Of a stretch of 64,000 nt of DNA, positions 45,240-56,924 are shown piece by piece. The DNA comes from Cordilura impudica (lineage: Eukaryota; Arthropoda; Insecta; Diptera; Scathophagidae). The notes under the pieces are model-generated. The model searched no databases and was not told the origin of the DNA. It was given only the letters and a program-made list of their open reading frames with translations. Both the position numbers and the translations under genes were made by a program. Within the stretch, counting starts at the first letter, position 1. The number at the start of each line of letters is the position of its first letter. The DNA is taken from positions 50,537,807 to 50,601,806 of the forward strand of contig OY821521.1 of the NCBI GenBank assembly GCA_963682025.1, given 5' to 3'.

Positions 45240-45815
45240 TAATCCCCCTTAAGTGAAATGCACTTCTTCCAACGATCCTCCAACATCTTCATAAGCTTAA
45301 GAAATAGGCTTCCGTCTCTGATACGACTTTTTCATTTTTGGAAAATCTTTTTCACTGGAGCCATCTTTTCAAGTTTGGGAACAAAGAATAACCACTGGGG
45401 GCCAGATCTGGAGACTCCAATTTTTCGGAAGCCAAAGCAGATGAATGAGCCGTGGCTTTTTAATGATGGTGCAAAATTTTTTACTATTTAAGAGGGGTCA
45501 TTTATTTCTTTATCCAATCTGTCCAATAACTTAACTTAAAAAAATATTAAACCACGTGCATCCTAACAAATACTGTCCATTACCTTCTCAGCCGATTGTT
45601 GGGTCTTTGGGCGATTTGGTCGGCTTTCGCACGCTTGTAACCAATCCGCAGACTACCTATTGGACTCCGAACTCGCGCTGTTGATATCTTTTTGTTGCCT
45701 GCAATCTCACTTACTTCAATATTCCGATCATCCAATACATCCTGATGCACTATTCTTACATCATTTGTGATCGTATGATCAGGTTTAAATTTGGAATACA
45801 ACCTTTTAACCATTG
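45240..45815 (-). pseudogene. mariner transposase, decayed, minus strand
   Basis: The N-terminal part from 45813 reads MVKRLYSKFKPDHTITND, then VHQDVLDDRNIEVSEIAGNK, the helix-turn-helix region of mariner. A middle part with stops resembles EKVMDSIC-stop-DARGLI, the WWD region of the first catalytic Asp. The C-terminal part reads SPDLAPSGYSLFPNLKRWLQ, then a stop, then KRFSKNEKVVSETEAYF. The family has SPDLAPSD; here Gly replaces the third catalytic Asp. Several frameshifts and stops; inactive. Confidence 0.7.
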
Positions 45816-46085
45816 AATATGACGGCTAAGATTCAGCATAATGCTAATAAATCCATTCTTTGGTTGGACGGTATCATTTCCCACCAAAAAAACAATGTTT
45901 AATCAAAATACGAAACTCTTTGCAATCCATTTTTTTCTCAAACTTTAAACGCAGCATCATCTTTATAACGGTAACTTTTTTTCTAATTAATGAAATGTCA
46001 TGAAATTTTCACACAATTTTTCTAACACTTGGCCCTACTGAATAACCACGGAGTTTTCAGTCCATGTAGTATATAACATTTTCTG
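45816..46085. other. Spacer upstream of the mariner remnant
   Basis: Probably mariner 5' flank and ordinary AT-rich DNA; no terminus identified. Confidence 0.3.
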
Positions 46086-47140
46086 TATATACTTCTTTCA
46101 ATGTCTATATAATTTTTTTATGTTAAAAAAAAGTATTTTTTCTTAAAAAGTATATTTTCTTAAAAAATTACATTTTCTTAAACAATACATTTTCCTAAGA
46201 AGCACGTTTTTAATAAAATACGTTTTTTTGATAAAGTACTATTTCTTAGAAAAAAGTACCCTCTCTTGAAAAAAGTACCTTTTTTATATATTACCTTTTC
46301 TTAGAAAATTATCTTTTCGCAAATAAGTACATTTTCTCAAGAAGGACCTTTTCTTGAAAAGTAAAATTTCTTAAAAAATTGCATTTTCCTTAAAAAAAAA
46401 ATACCTGTGCTTAAAAAAGTTGGAAGTACATTTTTTTGAAAGTACCTTTTCTTAAAAAGTATATTTTCGTAAAAAAATAATTTTCTTAAAAGAGTAAATT
46501 TTCTAAAAAAAATAGTGCCTTTTCTTAAAAAAACAAATTACTTTCTCTTAAAAAAGTACATTTTCTTAAACATGTTCATTTTCAAAAAAGGTGCATTTTC
46601 TTAAAAAGTACCTTTTCTTAAAAAGTACTTTTTCTGAAAAAGTACCATTTCCTAAAAAGTTCCTTTTCTTAACAAATTTACATTTTCTTTAAAAGGTGCC
46701 TATTTTTAATAAAATACCTCTTCCTCAAAAAATACTTTTCTTAAAAAATTATCTTTTTTTTAAATTAAAAAGTACATTTTATTTAAAAAGTACATATTCT
46801 TAAAAATTGCCTTTTCTTAGAAAATTAAATTTTCTTAAAAAGTGCCTTTTCTTAGAAAATTAAATTTTCTTAAAAAGTGCCTTTCTTAAAAATGTAAATT
46901 TTCTTCAAAAATTTAATATTCTTCAAAATGTATATTTTCTGACAAAAGTACCATTTTCTTAAAAAAGTATATTTTTTTTTTAAAGTGCCTTCTTTTAAAA
47001 AATTACCATTTTAAAAACAAAAAAGCACATATAAAAAAATACATGTTCTTAAATAAGTACCTTTTCTTAGACAAGTAAATTTTTCTTAAAAAGCAAATTT
47101 TCTTAAGAAAGTATGTATTCTTAAAAAATCGATTTAAGAA
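46086..47140 (+). repeat. Minisatellite TTTTCTTAAAAAAGTACC, block 1
   Basis: Degenerate tandem units of about 16-18 bp. The core TTTTCTTAAAAA(A)GTA is clear throughout, with CC, CAT or AAT joining units. It ends where a long-TIR transposon copy begins. Further blocks lie at 49890-51590, 51899-52025 and 52595-53150. Confidence 0.9.
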
Positions 47141-48640
47141 ATATATATGTATGTCAAGTGACCCAACTTTAGAAACCGATGTTTTCCTATCGGGATGAAA
47201 TTTGCACCAAGGTTAGTGCTATTTGATAGTAGTTTAGACACACTTTTTCAACAAGATCGGTCGAGAACTCTCTGAGAGGGAGTCAAAATTTGACATTTTG
47301 GCCAAACAGGTGTTTTTTTTTCTCATCCATGTCACTTTTTACCTATTGTTCTTAGCAGAATTTGTCAAAAACATTTTAGATAGCTATTTCTTCAGTCTTT
47401 CGGGAAAAAAATTAAAAAAAAAAAATTTTTTTTTTTGACTTTTTTTTAAAAACGCCCTTTTTTTGTTCAAAAGAAAGCTTAGGCTTTTTCCTTTAAGAGC
47501 TTTTTGATCGCTTAGTGGGATGCGAGTGGGATATCTACCAAAAAAAAAAATTGTTTTGTAACTCCAGACAACGGTTTTTAATTTGAATTTTTTCCCATTA
47601 ATGTGTTTCTAAAACCTTAAAAATAAAACGTATACTGAGAAACTAGACAAATTAACCTTTGCGACGGTATGTAACATACGTAACTAAAATTTCATATCCT
47701 CGTGACTGTAATACCCGCAATAAGTTAATCTCAGGAAAAAAATCACTTTTTTTCTATAGAAATGTTGAAAAATGATTTTTTTTTTATATATTTGTTACAA
47801 TAATTAAATTAATATGTAATAATAACAACAGCAGATTCCAGCACTCGAAATTCGAGTGCAAATTTTAGGAAATTTTATTTTTGCATTTAATAAAGAACCT
47901 AAAGGTATGCTTCACAATTCAACTCATTTTAAATGAAAAAAACAAACTTTACACATTAACACAAACATATTAACAAATTTAATAAACACACACATAGCAT
48001 TGTATAATTTTATGCATGTGTTAGTAGAAACTTTAAACGATCATAACTCCAAAAAATATTCCAGACGATGAAAATCTGTAAATCTGAGTAACAGTTAAAA
48101 AGAAATACCTTTCAAATGATAAATTTTTTGTTAAAATCGGGGTAAAACTGTAAAACTTACGTCGGTCACAAGAAATCGACTTACCTATTAATATTATATA
48201 TTTGTGAACCCCTGTTAATGCTAATATTATAGATAAAAAAAAATAAAAATAAATAATTTAATAAAAATTAATCTTAATCACATTAGATCCATTTATAACA
48301 TAAGTATTTTTTTTTTATTAATTTATTGTAGCTGATGAAGTATTTAAGTTTTGTAAATTTTTAAATACCCAGTCTTTCATCAAGCTTATTTATCGCCTTT
48401 ATTTGCTGCTTTTTTGCCAATCTTTTCTTGGCGTTACTAGGTTCAGCTGTTGATTAAACTGATGTTGAAGGAAATCAACTTAAAGTAATTCACAGATGAT
48501 TTGCCACAAGATTTACATGATTACCGCGATTGCCTTAAATTGACTACGTGTCCTAATGCAACAACTTCTTGCCACTTAGGTGAGTGTTCGAATTGCCCGG
48601 AAACCACGTTCATCAAAGAGAATATAATCAACTCTTTTGC
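47141..48640. mobile_element. Rearranged copy of the 17-kb long-TIR transposon
   Basis: 47141-48454 follows the minus strand of that element: TIR from ATGTCAAGTGACCCAAC inward, the sequence downstream of the gene, and the lysine-rich 3' coding end (inverted, GGCGTTACTAGGTTCAGC). At about 48455 it switches and 48460-48640 matches the plus strand of the gene's 5' third (codons about 57-116, GATTACCGCGATTGCCTTAA). So an internal inversion or template switch has joined the 3' end to the 5' part head-on. Helitron copy 9 sits within it, and Helitron 10 caps its right side. The second TIR is missing. Confidence 0.75.
47828..48200 (-). mobile_element. Non-autonomous Helitron, copy 9 inside the rearranged transposon
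   Basis: The hairpin GCACTCGAAATTCGAGTGC is intact; the CTAG has become ACAG. The 5' end TATATAATATTAATAGG lies at about 48200, and a second 5'-like end TCTATAATATTAGC at 48232 suggests an extra fragment. Alignment with the 17-kb transposon shows that sequence continues on both sides, confirming the insertion. Confidence 0.75.
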
Positions 48641-48641
48641 C

Positions 48642-48681
48642 TAGACATTGCACTCGAATTTCGAGCGCTGGAATCTGCTAG
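48642..48681 (+). mobile_element. Helitron 3' terminus only, copy 10
   Basis: TAGACATTGCACTCGAATTT, CGAGCGCTGGAATCTG, then CTAG at 48678-48681 followed by T. Only the last about 40 bp of the family is present, directly joined to the transposase fragment. Confidence 0.75.
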
Positions 48682-48779
48682 TAGAAATAAAAACACACCA
48701 TAAATATGAAATTCAAATCAATTTTAGTTCAAAATGCAAATAAAAAATCCATTAAGTTCTGTATATTTGGTATAAAAAG

Positions 48780-49240
48780 ATGTCAAATTGTACGGCGCAA
48801 ATTATGAAATGCGCTTGAGAAACAAAATCTTATTGCAACAGTTAAACACGGTGGAGGTGGAATTATGGTTTGGGGTTGTATGGCGACTTGTGGTGTACGT
48901 CATGGGGAATTTATTGAATCGGCAATGACGATATATAAACATTCAAAAATATTAACTTATCAACAACGGTTTGGTTCCAACAAGATAACGATATCCAAAG
49001 TACACAATGGAGATCTTTGGACTTTGACTCCTGTACAGTGATCGAAGATAGCTTAAAAAACAAACCCTGCCCCCCCCCCCCCAATCGCTCGATCTCAATC
49101 CTATTAAACATCTTTGGTATATATTAGAGAAAAGAATTCGTCAGCTACATGCTGAAAATTTCAAGTAAAGAGACTTTGCGAAATCTGAGTACACAGAAGT
49201 TCGTAAATTCAGTGAGTGACCGTCACGCTGTTTTTAACAA
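48780..49240 (+). pseudogene. Tc1-like transposase remnant 2
   Basis: Frames in order give TVKHGGGGIMVWGCMATCG, then QQDND (second catalytic Asp) and SLDLNPIKHLWYILEKRIR (third acid region; the family has SPDLNPIEHLW), then a TAA after AENFK. Several frameshifts, and a run of 13 C at 49070-49082 where a coding stretch should be. The N-terminal half is absent. Unlike the Tc1 at 38.6 kb it keeps the third-acid region. Confidence 0.7.
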
Positions 49241-49260
49241 AATGTTAAATATAAATTTTC

Positions 49261-49889
49261 TTCATTATTTCTAAGGCTTTTTTTAATTTGTTTTAAGATC
49301 GAACGCAGACTTTTTGATTGCTTTAATTACTTTTTATGACACTTACATCCCGTTATCTCAAAAACGAAGAAAACAATCTGGGTTTTAGTTTTTGCTTTTT
49401 GTACTAAGAATATATGAAAATAAAATTGATTTGAATTACATATTTATTTAGGGTTTTTTTTTACCACAAGGTGGTATAAGCAGACTTCTGGGCTATGTGT
49501 ATTTGTATGGACGCCTTATAAGTAACTAACTTAACCACATGAACCAATCAAAGTAAGATTTTCAATACGACAAGTGATGGTGAAACTTAATACGACAAAA
49601 TGTTCGTAATATTCTCCCATTGTTTTCAAACCAGCAATTTGAAACGTAGAAACAAAAACATTGGGATATTATTTTTAATATATATTATATTTATAAGAAG
49701 ATGACGAAAAACTCATTGCTTCCCTTTAGTATTGTTGGGAATGTATTTTGTGTTATGATCCAAATTTTGAAGAGCAATGGAAGTTTCGAAATTAATGAAA
49801 ATAATGGATTTGAAATAAAATTGGAAATATTCCATTCTATGCTAAAAAAACATTATTTTTTAAGTATTTATGTGTAAATTTGCTTTCTT
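49261..49889. other. AT-rich spacer, nothing recognised
   Basis: GTGGTATAAGCAGACTTCTGG near 49476 is an isolated less AT-rich patch. No gene. Confidence 0.35.
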
Positions 49890-51590
49890 TTTAAAAGTGC
49901 CTTTTTTTAAAAAGTAACTTTTCTTGAAAAAGTACCTTCCCCAAAAAGTAAATTTTCTTTAAAGGTAACCTTTTATTGAAAAAGTACATTTTCTTACAAA
50001 AGTAGCTTTTCTTAAAAAGTAGCTTTTCTTAAAAAATACCTTTTCCCAAAAAAAGCAAAAAACTACGTTTTCTCAAAAAAGGTACCCTTTCGAAAAAGGA
50101 GCTTATCTCTAAAAAGTAACCTCTTTTAAAAAATTCACCTCTTCTAAAAAAATTTAACCTATCTAAAAAAATATATTTTCAAAAAAAGTACAGTTCCTCT
50201 AGAAAGTTCAGATTATAGAAAAAGTATATATTCTTAAAAAAGTACCTTTTCTTAAAAAAGTACCTTTTCTTAAAAAAGTTCCTTTTCTTAAAAAAGTACC
50301 TTTTCTTAAAAAAGTACCTTTTCTTAAAAAAGTACCTTTCTTAAAAAAGTACCTTTTCTTAAAAAAGTGCCTTGTCCAAAAAAGTAGATATTCCAAAAAG
50401 CAGATTTTTGTAATAAGTTCCTTTTGTTATAAAAGTAGTTTTTTTCAAAAAAAAGTACCTTTATCTTTAAATAGTACGTGTATCATAAAAAAGTACTTTT
50501 TCATAAAAGGTAGCTTCTCTTAGAAAAGTTGCTCTTCTTAAAAAAGTAGTTTGTAAAGGAATTGCATTTTCTAAAAAAAATTACCTCTCCTAAAAACAAG
50601 TATCTTTTAAAAAAAAAAAAAAAATACATTTTCTCTAAAAAGCACAGTTAATTGAAAAAGTTTATTTTCTTAAAAAAGTAAATTTTCTTCAAATGTGCAT
50701 TTTCTTCAAAAAGAATATTTCCTTAAAAAAGTATCTTCTATTATAAAAATACTTCTTAAAAAAGTAAATTTTCTTAATATGTAACTTTTTAAAAAATTAC
50801 CTTTTCTTATAAAAATACCTTTTGTTAAAAAGCACATTTTCTTAAAAAAGCATATTTTCTTAAAAAAAAGTGCCTCTTCTTAAACAGTAGCTCTTCTTAA
50901 AAAGAGCATATTTTCCTAAAAAGGTACCTTTTCTTAAAAAAAAATACATTTTCTTATAAAAGTGCCTTTTCTTATAAAAGGTATTTTTCCTATTTTTCAA
51001 AAAAGCATCTTTTCTTAAAAAGAACCTATTTTAAAAAATGAATGTTCTAAAGCACTATATCTTTAGAAAGTACATATTCTTTAAAAGCACGTTTTCTTAT
51101 AAAAATGTACCTTCCTTAAAAAGTACATTTTTTAAAAATTACAATTTCTTAAAAAAGTCCCTTTTCTTAAAAAATAACTTTCTTAAAAAGTACATTTTTT
51201 ACAAATTACAATTTCTTAAAAAAGTCCCTTTTCTTAAAAAATAACTTTCTTAAAAAGTAAATTTTTTACAAATTACAATTTCTGAAAAAAGTCCCTTTTC
51301 TTAAAAAATGACTTTTCTTAAAAAAAACATTTTCAAAAACAAATTAAATTTTTTGAAAAAGTACTATTTTTTTAGCAATAACTTCTCTGATAAGGAGTAC
51401 CGTTTCTTAATATGACTTTATTAAAAAAGTATTGTTTTTTAAAAAAGTACCATTTCTTAAAAAAAGTAAATTTTCTTAAAAAATTTCTTTTTCTTAAAAA
51501 AGAAAAATATCTTTCTTTAGAAAAAGTACCTTTTTTAAATATTACCTTTTATTAGAAAATTATCTTTTCGTAAATAAGTACTTTTTCGCG
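49890..51590 (+). repeat. Minisatellite TTTTCTTAAAAAAGTACC, block 2
   Basis: Same repeat as block 1. The stretch 50235-50375 is the most regular, with an exact 18-bp period over several units. That period gives an in-frame KGTFLR-type repeat on the minus strand, which is not a gene. Confidence 0.9.
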
Positions 51591-51898
51591 GACAGTTGTT
51601 TAAAGTGATATTTCGCAAATTGACACACACATATCTCGCTCAAGAACTAATTTTTTTCATACGTAAAAGCAAAAAAAAAAATAATAAATATAAGAAAACT
51701 TGCTTGTATGGGACATAGAGACGCCTTAGTTTCTATATTGATACAAGAATTAAAATCCAAATAATTGTTCGCATTTTGCGACGGAAATAGCCGTCTTGTC
51801 ATGAAAGTCTACGATATAAATGACGACATATGCCGTCATGTCACATTGGAATTCATAGTCTTGACGGCATATGCCGTCCTTGTCCTCGAAAGGGTTAA
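51591..51898 (-). mobile_element. piggyBac-like terminus, fragment (tentative)
   Basis: Read on the minus strand it starts TTAA-CCCTTTCGAGGACAAG at 51898, then the palindrome GACGGCATATGCCGTC and later GACGACATATG-like copies. TTAA followed by CCC is the piggyBac-type end. The other end is not seen, and the right limit abuts the minisatellite. No transposase. Confidence 0.4.
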
Positions 51899-52025
51899 GA
51901 AGGGCATTTTCTTAAAAAGTACATTTTTCTTAAAAATGCACATTTTCTTTAAAAAAAATCGTTTCCTTAAAAAAGTACTTTTTCTTTGAAAAGACCGTTT
52001 CCTAAAAAAGTAAATTTCTTCAAAA
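51899..52025 (+). repeat. Minisatellite TTTTCTTAAAAAAGTACC, block 3
   Basis: Short block between the piggyBac-like fragment and the LINE. The phrase AAAAAAGTAAATTT-CTT at its end recurs just after the LINE, consistent with target duplication in the array. Confidence 0.75.
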
Positions 52026-52594
52026 GTGTTATAAGGCCGATATTAACATACGCGTGTCCTATTTGGAGTGACGCTGCCAACTGCCACCTAAAACGCTTAC
52101 AAATTATACAAAACAAATGTCTTAAAATGATAAATAAAAAGCCCTGGAGGTATCCTACAAATATTCTTCATGAAGAAACAGGTTATGAAAAAATTATCGA
52201 TTTCATAACAAGAATTAACAATAATTACTATGCCAAAATTGAAAATTCCTCTTACCCACTGATAAGAGAATGTAGAGAAATAACGTAAAATTAAAAAGAA
52301 ATCACCAAATTGAAAATTATATGCTTATAGAGGTCTATTATTTCTAATAAACCTTCTATAAGCATATAAATATTTTCAGATAGTATTTGAATTTATTAAA
52401 TCATATAAAGGTTTTTTCCTCCCATTTTCCTTTAAAAATCATTAAAAAATAAAATAAAAACTCTTTAATGTCTTTAGATCCTATATATTATTTGTTGCAA
52501 TATCTATATGTAAAGATAAGATCTCATATGTAAATATCAAATTTGTTAAAATATGTAAATAAAGGAAGAATGTATAATTGAAAAATTTGAAAAA
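52026..52594 (+). pseudogene. jockey-like LINE, 5'-truncated 3' end
   Basis: The frame to 52288 reads VIRPILTYACPIWSDAANCH, then LKRLQIIQNKCLKMINKKPW and NILHEETGYEKIIDFITR, the C-terminal part of a jockey-clade reverse transcriptase. It stops TAA at 52286-52288, followed by about 300 bp of 3' UTR with AATAAA-like sites and an A-rich end. A typical 5'-truncated insertion into the minisatellite. The catalytic domain is not included. Confidence 0.75.
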
Positions 52595-53150
52595 ATTAAA
52601 AAAGTAAATTTGCTTAAAATTTACCTTTTATTAAAAAAAGTACCTTTTCTTAAAAGAGTACATTTTCTTAAAAAAGTAAATTTTCTTAAAAAAGCACCTT
52701 TCCTTAAAAAATACCTTTTTTAAAAAGTACCATTTCTTAACAAAGTACCTTTTCTTAAAAGAGTACATTTTCTTAAAATAGTAAATTATCTTAAAAAAGC
52801 TCCTTTCTTGGAAAAAGGTACCTTTCTTAAAAAGTACATTTTCTTAAAAATTACAATTTCTTAAAAATTAACTTTTCTTAAAAATTAACTTTTCTTAAAA
52901 ATTAACTTTTCTTAAAAAGGACATTTTCTAAAAAATATTAAATTTTTTAAGAAAGTACTAAAGAACTACTGCTGAAAGTAATACCTTTTCTGAAAAGGAG
53001 TACCGTTTCTTAAAAAGCAAATTTTATTGAAAAAGTATTTCTAAAAAAAAAAGAAAATTTTCTTAAAAAATTTCTTTTTCTTTAAAAAGAAAAATACATT
53101 TCCTTAGAAAAAAAGTACCTTTCCTTAGAAAAGTACTTTCTGTTTTCTAT
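52595..53150 (+). repeat. Minisatellite TTTTCTTAAAAAAGTACC, block 4
   Basis: Continues blocks 1-3 after the LINE; the repeat fades near 53150. Confidence 0.85.
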
Positions 53151-54049
53151 ACTTAAGAATATTCATACAGCAAATATTAAGAGTTCATCTAAAACAATGA
53201 ACATTTTCGAACATTATCAACAATTTACTATTAAAAAATGTTTTAATTCTATATTCACAAAAAAAGTTTGGGTAAAGTTTACTCATAAAAATATTAAAAT
53301 AGTTTTGGAAATGAATTTTTGGCGAAAATTTAATTAAAACTTTCAAGATACAGCCGTTACATATCACTAGATAGAAATTTCTCAGTTAGTGCATACTACT
53401 TTAGTAGTACTAAAAATTAAATTAAATTAAAAATTAAGAATATGGAAATAAGCATCTGGCAAGATTTTATGAATGAAACAAAGATACTGAGTGTTTATTT
53501 TTCTGATATGCGAAGAGCATTCGCTTCATGAAAAACATAAAAACTCAAATATACGAGTATTCAAAACTAATGGTTGATCATTTCTTTGAGTGTATTTGAA
53601 AATATTTGCAGCCCATAGGTTGATGCAGCAAAGTTGTTTCAGTAATGTTACGTATTATGTGTTTGAATTATTTAATTTTGTTGTTGCTGCATCTGGCTGC
53701 AAAATCATCAGCCTCACATCACATATCAGTAACCAATTAATTATCTTATAATTTAGCTATGACAACATTAAATTTTATGATGAAAAACTGGTCAGAAAAT
53801 TTTTAATTAAGTTATTAAACGTAAACTAAAAATGTAGCCTTTAAAATGGATTAACCTTAACCACTGACATTATCATGTGATTTCGCAGTCTTATTGAGAC
53901 TATCTTTATAAAGAATATAATAAGTATTTTAATAATGCCGGGTTTTCAACTGACATATGCGGCCGTTAAACGAAAACAAATGTGCCTATAATGTTGGCAT
54001 AAAAAAATAAGATGTCAATCGCTCTATCATCTCCGTCTATTATAAGGAT
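53151..54049. other. AT-rich stretch, possibly unique, no gene seen
   Basis: No ORF with recognised motifs and no repeat ends. Composition is less skewed than in the flanking arrays. Confidence 0.4.
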
Positions 54050-54155
54050 CAAGAACATATATATTTTATTGGGTCTATATGTTTTTTTCTAATTATTATA
54101 AACGGAATGACAAACTTATGTATACCCTCTGTGCAGTGGTGTGGAGTGTATAAAA
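54050..54155 (-). repeat. Helentron-like family X, inverted 5' fragment
   Basis: Reverse complement of the family X start: AACGGAATGACAAACTTATG, TATACCCTC and GGTGTGGAGTGTATA correspond to TATACCCTCCACACC...CATTCCGTTT. Decayed and short. Confidence 0.6.
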
Positions 54156-54237
54156 ATATATAAAATAAATTCTGAACCCCAAATTAAAAATCCGGCCAAA
54201 AGTGGATCTAGAATTATTATGCTTAAAATTAAAATAA

Positions 54238-54539
54238 CTAGCAGATTCCAGCGCTCGAAATTCGAGTGCAATTTCTAGCCAGCTTCATTTCTCAACTTAG
54301 CAAATTCACAAACCAACACTTTTTTGGTTTGTTATTATTGTGAATGAAGATAACACACTCATTAACAAACACATTAACAAATTTAATAAACACACAAATG
54401 CATATGTATAATTTTATGTATGTGTTAGTAGTAACTTTAAATGAAATTTACTCAAAATAAAAGAAAAAACTTAAAATCTGTAAATCTGGTAAACAGCTAA
54501 AAAGGACTACCTTCAAAATAATATACGCTTGGTCAAAAT
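54238..54539 (-). mobile_element. Non-autonomous Helitron, copy 11, cut by satellite
   Basis: CTAG 54238-54241, hairpin CTCGAAATTCGAG, body as in copy 1. After GGTCAAAATT the family should continue to the 5' TC end, but AAAAATT satellite replaces it. Confidence 0.8.
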
Positions 54540-55680
54540 TAAAATTTAAAAATTAAAAATTTAAAAATTAAAAATTAATAATTAAAAATTAAAAATTAAA
54601 AATTAAAAATTAAAAATTAAAAATTAAAAATTAAAAATTAAAAATTAAAAATTAAATTTAAAAATTAAAAATTAAAAATTAAAAATTAAAAAAAATTAAA
54701 AATTAAAAATTAAAAATTAAAAATTAAAAATTAAAAATTAAAAATTCAAAACTAAAAATTAAAAAATAAAAATTAAAAATTAAAAATAAAAAATTAAAAA
54801 TTAAAAATTAAAAATTAAAAATTAAAAATTAAAAATTAAAAATTAAACATTAAAAATTAAAAATTAAAAATTAAAAAAAAATTTAAAATTAAAAATAAAA
54901 AATTAAAAATTAAAAATTAAAAATTAAAAATTAAAAATTAAAAATTAAATATTAAATATTAAAAATTAAAAATTAAAAATTAAAAATTAAAAATTAAAAA
55001 TTAAAAATTAAAAATTAAAAATTAAAAATTAAAAATTAAAAATTAAAAATTAAAAATTAAAAATTAAAAATTAAAAATTAAAAATTAAAAATTAAAAATT
55101 AAAAATTAAAAATTAAAAATTAAAAATTAAAAATTAAAAATTAAAAATTAAAAATTAAAAATTAAAAATTAAAAATTAAAAATTAAAAATTAAAAATTAA
55201 AAATTAAAAATTAAAAATTAAAAATTAAAAATTAAAAATTAAAAATTAAAAATTAAAAATTAAAAATTAAAAATTAAAAATTAAAAATTAAAAATTAAAA
55301 ATTAAAAATTAAAAATTAAAAATTAAAAATTAAAAATTAAAAATTAAAAATTAAAAATTAAAAAATAAAAATTAAAACTTAAAAATTAAAAATTAAAAAT
55401 TAAAAATTAAAAATTAAAAATTCAAAACTAAAAATTAAAAAATAAAAATTAAAAATTAAAAATTAAAAATTAAAAATTAAAAATTAAAAATTAAAAATTA
55501 AAAATTAAAAATTAAAAATTAAAAATTAAAAATTAAAAATTAAAAATTAAAAATTAAAAATTAAAAATTAAAAATTAAAAATTAAAAATTAAAAATTAAA
55601 AATTAAAAATTAAAAATTATAAATTAAAACTTAAAAATTCAAAATTCAAAATTCAAAATTAAAAATTCAAAATTAAAAAC
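54540..55680 (-). repeat. AATTTTT heptamer satellite, array 3 (plus strand AAAAATT)
   Basis: Tandem AAAAATT. The marker TTCAAAACTAAAAATTAAAA occurs at 54745 and 55421, 676 bp apart, pointing to a block duplication. It is followed at about 55680 by the family X 3' region. Confidence 0.95.
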
Positions 55681-55769
55681 TACTTACTAATTCAGATAAA
55701 AATATTTTAATATTTGTTTTTTTAATATTAGTATCTGAAATTTTTAGGCAAGAATCTGTTGATTTTTCT

Positions 55770-56117
55770 TTTTTTGAATTATCATGAATTATCTCAAAAC
55801 TTTGGGTGTAATAACGCTGGCTTCGTTATATAAAGAATTTCGTTAGGGGTTTTCTACTGTAGTAAAAGAAAAATAATGTCATTTTTCAAATAGTGACGAA
55901 TTCTTTTTATAGAAGACACGGAATTATAATGAAACTGGCCAACAAGAAAAGCAATTATCTTTAAATTTAATTGGAATTCGAAATTTAAATTTCAGTACCG
56001 ACAACAGTTGTAAAGTGGTAGCCGTACCCAATATTGGTTGTAATCTTGAGTTTAAGATGCAGGGGGGGGGGGGGGGTATCAAAGAATCGGCCCAGCCGAA
56101 TTTAACACTCTTAATTG
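55770..56117 (+). mobile_element. Helentron-like family X, 3' end (copy X3)
   Basis: GGGGTTTTCTACTGTAGTA, GGCCAACAAGAAAAGCAATT, TTCAGTACCGACAACAG, then GTATC and hairpin TCGGCCCAGCCGA and AATTTAACACTCTTAATTG. A run of 15 G (56062-56076) stands where copy X4 has the GTGTGGAGG subterminal repeat. Confidence 0.7.
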
Positions 56118-56884
56118 ATTTTAAAATAAAATCTATATAAAGCGCTGGCAAAGCCCTTTCTACGAATTATTTGCCAACATTTGAAAAAGCCAATCTCACT
56201 TAGAAGTAGTCAACAATTGAAAATCTTATGTTCTAGCAAAACTTGTAACACCCTGAATGGCGCTTTGTCATTTGTGTTTTCCGGCATTTTTTCTACCATA
56301 TATCCACTGACATTCTCTTCATTCTCTTATTTAGATTTTTTTTTATGGCTAAAAAAGCGAAGGTTAAAAATTAAATAATTTTTTTTAAATTCTTAATTAA
56401 AATTTTTTAACGATTGATGAGATTATTTTAACTGATATAATATTTTTACGTTTTTAAAAACACAATCTAATTAATTTCATTAAATAAAATTAAACTTTCA
56501 TTTAGTCATACGACAAAAGGCAATTTTAGCATGAAACAAAAATTAATTATACCAAATTGAAATTTGCAAAAAAAAAAAGAAAAATAAAATGAATTAAAAA
56601 AATAGTAACTGAACACCAACACTAGACTTTAAACGAAATAAACCTCGAAGCCAACATTACGACCACCTCTTATCGTTGATTTGATTCTTCTATAAAGTTG
56701 TTTATTTACTTTTTTATAACTTTTTTAAACTCATAAACAACTTGTTGGTTAAAAATTAATATTATTTTTTTTTTTTTTTTTTTTTTTGCTAAACAAACTA
56801 AAGACCTTGCTTTCGATTTTTAAATCTAAACAAAATAATACTTTACATTCAATTCGCCACAAAAATTAAACGCTAAACTGTTAA

Positions 56885-56924
<40 letters not shown>

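Noticed and set aside
50208..50396. 62-residue protein with repeated KGTFLR units
   Set aside because: The 18-bp minisatellite is a multiple of three, so any frame without a stop gives a repeat protein. No other gene feature is present.
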